DNA of 36,423 nt from Umezawaea beigongshangensis (GTDB taxonomy: Bacteria > Actinomycetota > Actinomycetes > Mycobacteriales > Pseudonocardiaceae): assembly GCF_016464305.1 (NCBI RefSeq), contig NZ_JAEIOJ010000022.1, forward strand, positions 1-36,423. The letters run 5' to 3'. Both the position numbers and the translations under genes were made by a program. Shown here in pieces: positions 34,723 through 36,423 of the stretch. Position 1 is the stretch's first letter; each line of letters starts with the position of its first letter. Below the pieces are notes generated by a model. It was not told the DNA's origin and made no database searches. It saw only the letters and a program-made list of their open reading frames with translations.

Positions 34723-36231
34723 ATGCGAGGCCGCGTCTACCGACGGTGCGGGTGCAGAGACCCGCAGACGGGCCGCCAGCTCGGCCAGCAGTGCCCGCAG
34801 CTGCGCTCCCGTCGCCACGGATACCACGCCGTGCGCCAGGAGCTGCCGCCCCGCGCGGACGGCAGCCGTCGGTCGTTCAGCCGGTCCGGCTACGACAGCA
34901 ACGGTGACGCCGTCGAGGACCTCGACCGCGTCCGCGCCCTGCTCGCCATCCCAGCCACCGACGACAGCCACGCGCTCCGGCTCGTCGGCGACCTGCTGGA
35001 GCAGACCTCCAGGAACAAGACGCCGATCCCGGAGCACGACGAGGTTGCGCGCCAGATACGGCGGCTGCACACCGGCCAGCAGTCGGACTCGCGGATCACG
35101 GTCGCGGAGTACCTCGACACCTGGCTGAGTGGCAGGCGCAAGCCCCGCCCGAGCACGATGCGCAGCTACGAAAGTCATGTGCGCGTCCACATCACGCCAG
35201 CGCTCGGCGCCATCCGCCTGGACCGGCTGAGTACGGCTGCGGTCAGTGAGATGTTCGAGCGGATCGCCGAGCAGAACGCGGAAATCCTGGAGAGCAACGC
35301 CTTGAGACGGGACGCAGCCGCCCGCCTCAAGGCGACCCGCGGGCGAGCTGAGCGGGCAGCCATCCGCGCCGAGCTAGCGGCCCTACCACCGTTCCGCCGC
35401 ATCACCGGGGCGACCACTCAGCACCGCATCCGCGCGACGCTCCGCAAGGCGCTCAACGACGCGATCCGTGAGCAGAACACCGGGATCGCGTTCAACCCCG
35501 CCAAGTGGGTCGAACTCGAATCTGAGACACGGCCGACGGCGCTGGTGTGGACCCCGGACCGGGTTGCGCAGTGGCGGGAGACCGGCGACAGGCCATCGCC
35601 CGTGATGGTCTGGACGCCAGAGCAGGCCGGCGCCTACCTCGACCACGTGGCCGGTGATCGCCTCTACGCGCTGTGGCACGTGGCGGTTTTCCGTGGCCTG
35701 CGCCGCGGTGAGGCTTGCGGCATCAGGTGGACCGATTTCGATGCGGCGGCCGGCACGCTCACCATCAGCGAGCAGCTCGTGCAGCTCGGCAGCGTGATCG
35801 CCGCCAGCGAGCCGAAGAGCCGCGCGGGGCATCGCGTCATCGCCCTGGACGAGGAGACGGTGACGGTACTGCGTCGGCACCGCACGCAGCAGCGGGCCGA
35901 CCAGATGGCGTGGGGGCCGGCGTGGCAGGGCAGCGGCAGGATCTTCACGCGGGAGGACGGCAGCCAACTCGTGCCCGACTGGGTGACCGACCGGCACGAG
36001 CGGCAGCAGGGGGAGACCGACCTACCTCCGGTGCGGATGCACGACCTGCGGCACACGGCGGCGTCGCTGATGCTCGCGGCCGGCGTCGACATCACGGTCG
36101 TGCAGGAGACGCTCGGACACTCGTCGAGCACGCTCACCCGTGACACCTACACGAGCGTTTTCCCTTCTGTGGCAAGGGATGCGGCCGAGGCGACCGCCCG
36201 TACGGTGCCCCGGCGGGCGCGAGGCGGGTGA
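34723..36231 (+). CDS. int: Tyrosine recombinase (integrase)
   Basis: 502 residues from ATG with GGAGGAA upstream. An N-terminal basic part with Cys (C9, C11, C24) and G-Y-x-x-x-G-D-A-V-E-D-L-D is the arm-binding domain; residues about 125-265 form the SAM-like core-binding domain, with a long insertion around 185-225 of charged helices; the catalytic domain contains R327 in F-R-G-L-R-R-G-E, K365 in P-K-S-R-A-G, H440 and R443 in M-H-D-L-R-H-T, H466 in L-G-H-S-S and Y476 in R-D-T-Y-T-S. All active-site residues are present, so it should be functional. It lies 146 bases from attR and catalyses integration into the tRNA-Lys 3' end. Confidence 0.95.
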   Translation: MRGRVYRRCGCRDPQTGRQLGQQCPQLRSRRHGYHAVRQELPPRADGSRRSFSRSGYDSNGDAVEDLDRVRALLAIPATDDSHALRLVGDLLEQTSRNKTPIPEHDEVARQIRRLHTGQQSDSRITVAEYLDTWLSGRRKPRPSTMRSYESHVRVHITPALGAIRLDRLSTAAVSEMFERIAEQNAEILESNALRRDAAARLKATRGRAERAAIRAELAALPPFRRITGATTQHRIRATLRKALNDAIREQNTGIAFNPAKWVELESETRPTALVWTPDRVAQWRETGDRPSPVMVWTPEQAGAYLDHVAGDRLYALWHVAVFRGLRRGEACGIRWTDFDAAAGTLTISEQLVQLGSVIAASEPKSRAGHRVIALDEETVTVLRRHRTQQRADQMAWGPAWQGSGRIFTREDGSQLVPDWVTDRHERQQGETDLPPVRMHDLRHTAASLMLAAGVDITVVQETLGHSSSTLTRDTYTSVFPSVARDAAEATARTVPRRARGG

Positions 36232-36377
36232 GCGCGATGTGCGCGCGGTGTGTGCACGGACGCCTGTGGACGATTCAGCACCGAGCAACACGCAGGTCCG
36301 GCAGGACCCCGTGTGACCTGCGAAAATTCCGGACTGAGCAAGCAGGCTTAGCACACACCAACACGGAAAGGAACTGT
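36232..36377 (+). promoter_or_regulatory. Arm region between integrase and attR
   Basis: 146 bases without a gene. It contains GTGTGCACG at 36250-36258, matching the two copies near attL, and TGACCTGCGA at 36314-36323, one base different from the decamer near the packaging genes. There is no tRNA 5' half upstream of the attR core. Probably integrase and Xis binding DNA. No clear terminator for int is visible. Confidence 0.5.
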
Positions 36378-36423
36378 CTTTTAATCCGCGGGTTCGGGGT
36401 TCGATCCCCCGGCGGCCCACCAC
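36378..36423 (+). other. attR core: duplicate of tRNA-Lys 3' half
   Basis: 46 bases identical to positions 1-46. The bases just before it do not continue the tRNA anticodon stem or D-arm, so this copy is the phage-delivered or displaced 3' end, not a working tRNA gene. Together with attL it defines the prophage ends and a 36,377-base circular form. Confidence 0.93.

Noticed and set aside
36232-36377. Integrase terminator
   Set aside because: I searched the gap for a strong hairpin but saw only weak inverted repeats; no terminator is claimed.
36022-36423. Minus-strand frame of 133 codons across attR starting M-V-G-R-R-G-I-E-P-R-T-R-G-L-K
   Set aside because: This peptide is the well-known false translation of the reverse strand of a tRNA 3' end; the rest is antisense to the integrase gene.
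36378-36423. A second complete tRNA gene at the right end
   Set aside because: Only the 3' half is present; the preceding bases cannot form the other strand of the anticodon stem or the acceptor stem.

Overview
The window is a complete integrated temperate actinophage (prophage), cut exactly at its attachment sites. The first 46 bases and the last 46 bases are identical and are the 3' half of a tRNA-Lys gene (anticodon TTT, T-arm, acceptor strand, CCA). A tyrosine integrase lies next to the right-hand copy. GC content is high, start codons are mostly GTG or ATG, stops are mostly TGA, and protein families such as DUF397, XRE-DUF5753 and DUF2637 occur. All of this points to a high-GC actinomycete host, plausibly of the Pseudonocardiaceae or Streptomyces type; the genus cannot be fixed from the sequence alone. 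The virion genes are those of a long-tailed siphovirus with an HK97-type head.

Layout, left to right. (1) 1-198: attL, arm-like repeats and a terminator. (2) 199-1239, minus: an XRE-DUF5753 regulator and its DUF397 partner. These are divergent from (3) 1519-3937, plus: seven tightly packed small genes (HTH regulator, membrane protein, two tiny Cys-rich proteins, a 54-residue predicted secreted peptide and two acidic small proteins). A strong hairpin at 3955-3992 ends this block and the lysis operon that converges on it. (4) 4007-6456, minus: lysis region (holin, GH25 endolysin, collagen-like membrane protein, small membrane protein). A single plus-strand cargo gene (6563-7087) sits at its border. 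(5) 7084-16429, minus: tail genes, including baseplate/tail-tip proteins, tape measure, a pair of tail assembly chaperones joined by a -1 frameshift on GGGAAAA, two homologous tail-tube proteins and the tail terminator. (6) 16478-23377, minus: head and packaging genes (connector, capsid, protease, portal, TerL, TerS). (7) 23546-25223: a P-loop/zinc/HNH fusion protein, a small HTH protein and one gene with its own promoter, operator and terminator. (8) 25370-33559, minus: the early region, a long run of overlapping genes. It holds Cys-rich proteins, an HNH protein whose coding sequence carries a cluster of TGATC repeats (possible origin), a DUF2637 membrane protein, small helical and membrane proteins, an Xis-like protein and a Cro-like protein. 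(9) 33560-36231: the lysogeny module with operators, repressor, membrane protein and integrase, both strands being used divergently from 33560-33724.

How it would work: the plus-strand repressor (33725-34180) and the minus-strand Cro-like gene (33305-33559) read away from a shared region that carries repeated CGACAGGTA-type sites. Two of these fill the spacer of a TTGACT/TTAGAT promoter that would make a leaderless cro mRNA. From there transcription would run leftward for about 29 kb through early, packaging, head, tail and lysis genes, with hairpins at several module borders. I see no DNA polymerase, helicase or primase, so replication probably depends heavily on the host.

The less ordinary parts are the attL-proximal regulatory/peptide island, the nested hairpin over the ribosome-binding site of the membrane gene at 34305, the self-contained transcription unit at 24802-25359, the P-loop/zinc/HNH fusion and the repeat cluster in the HNH gene. 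All functional calls rest on reading translated sequence and recalled family features; no database search was run.
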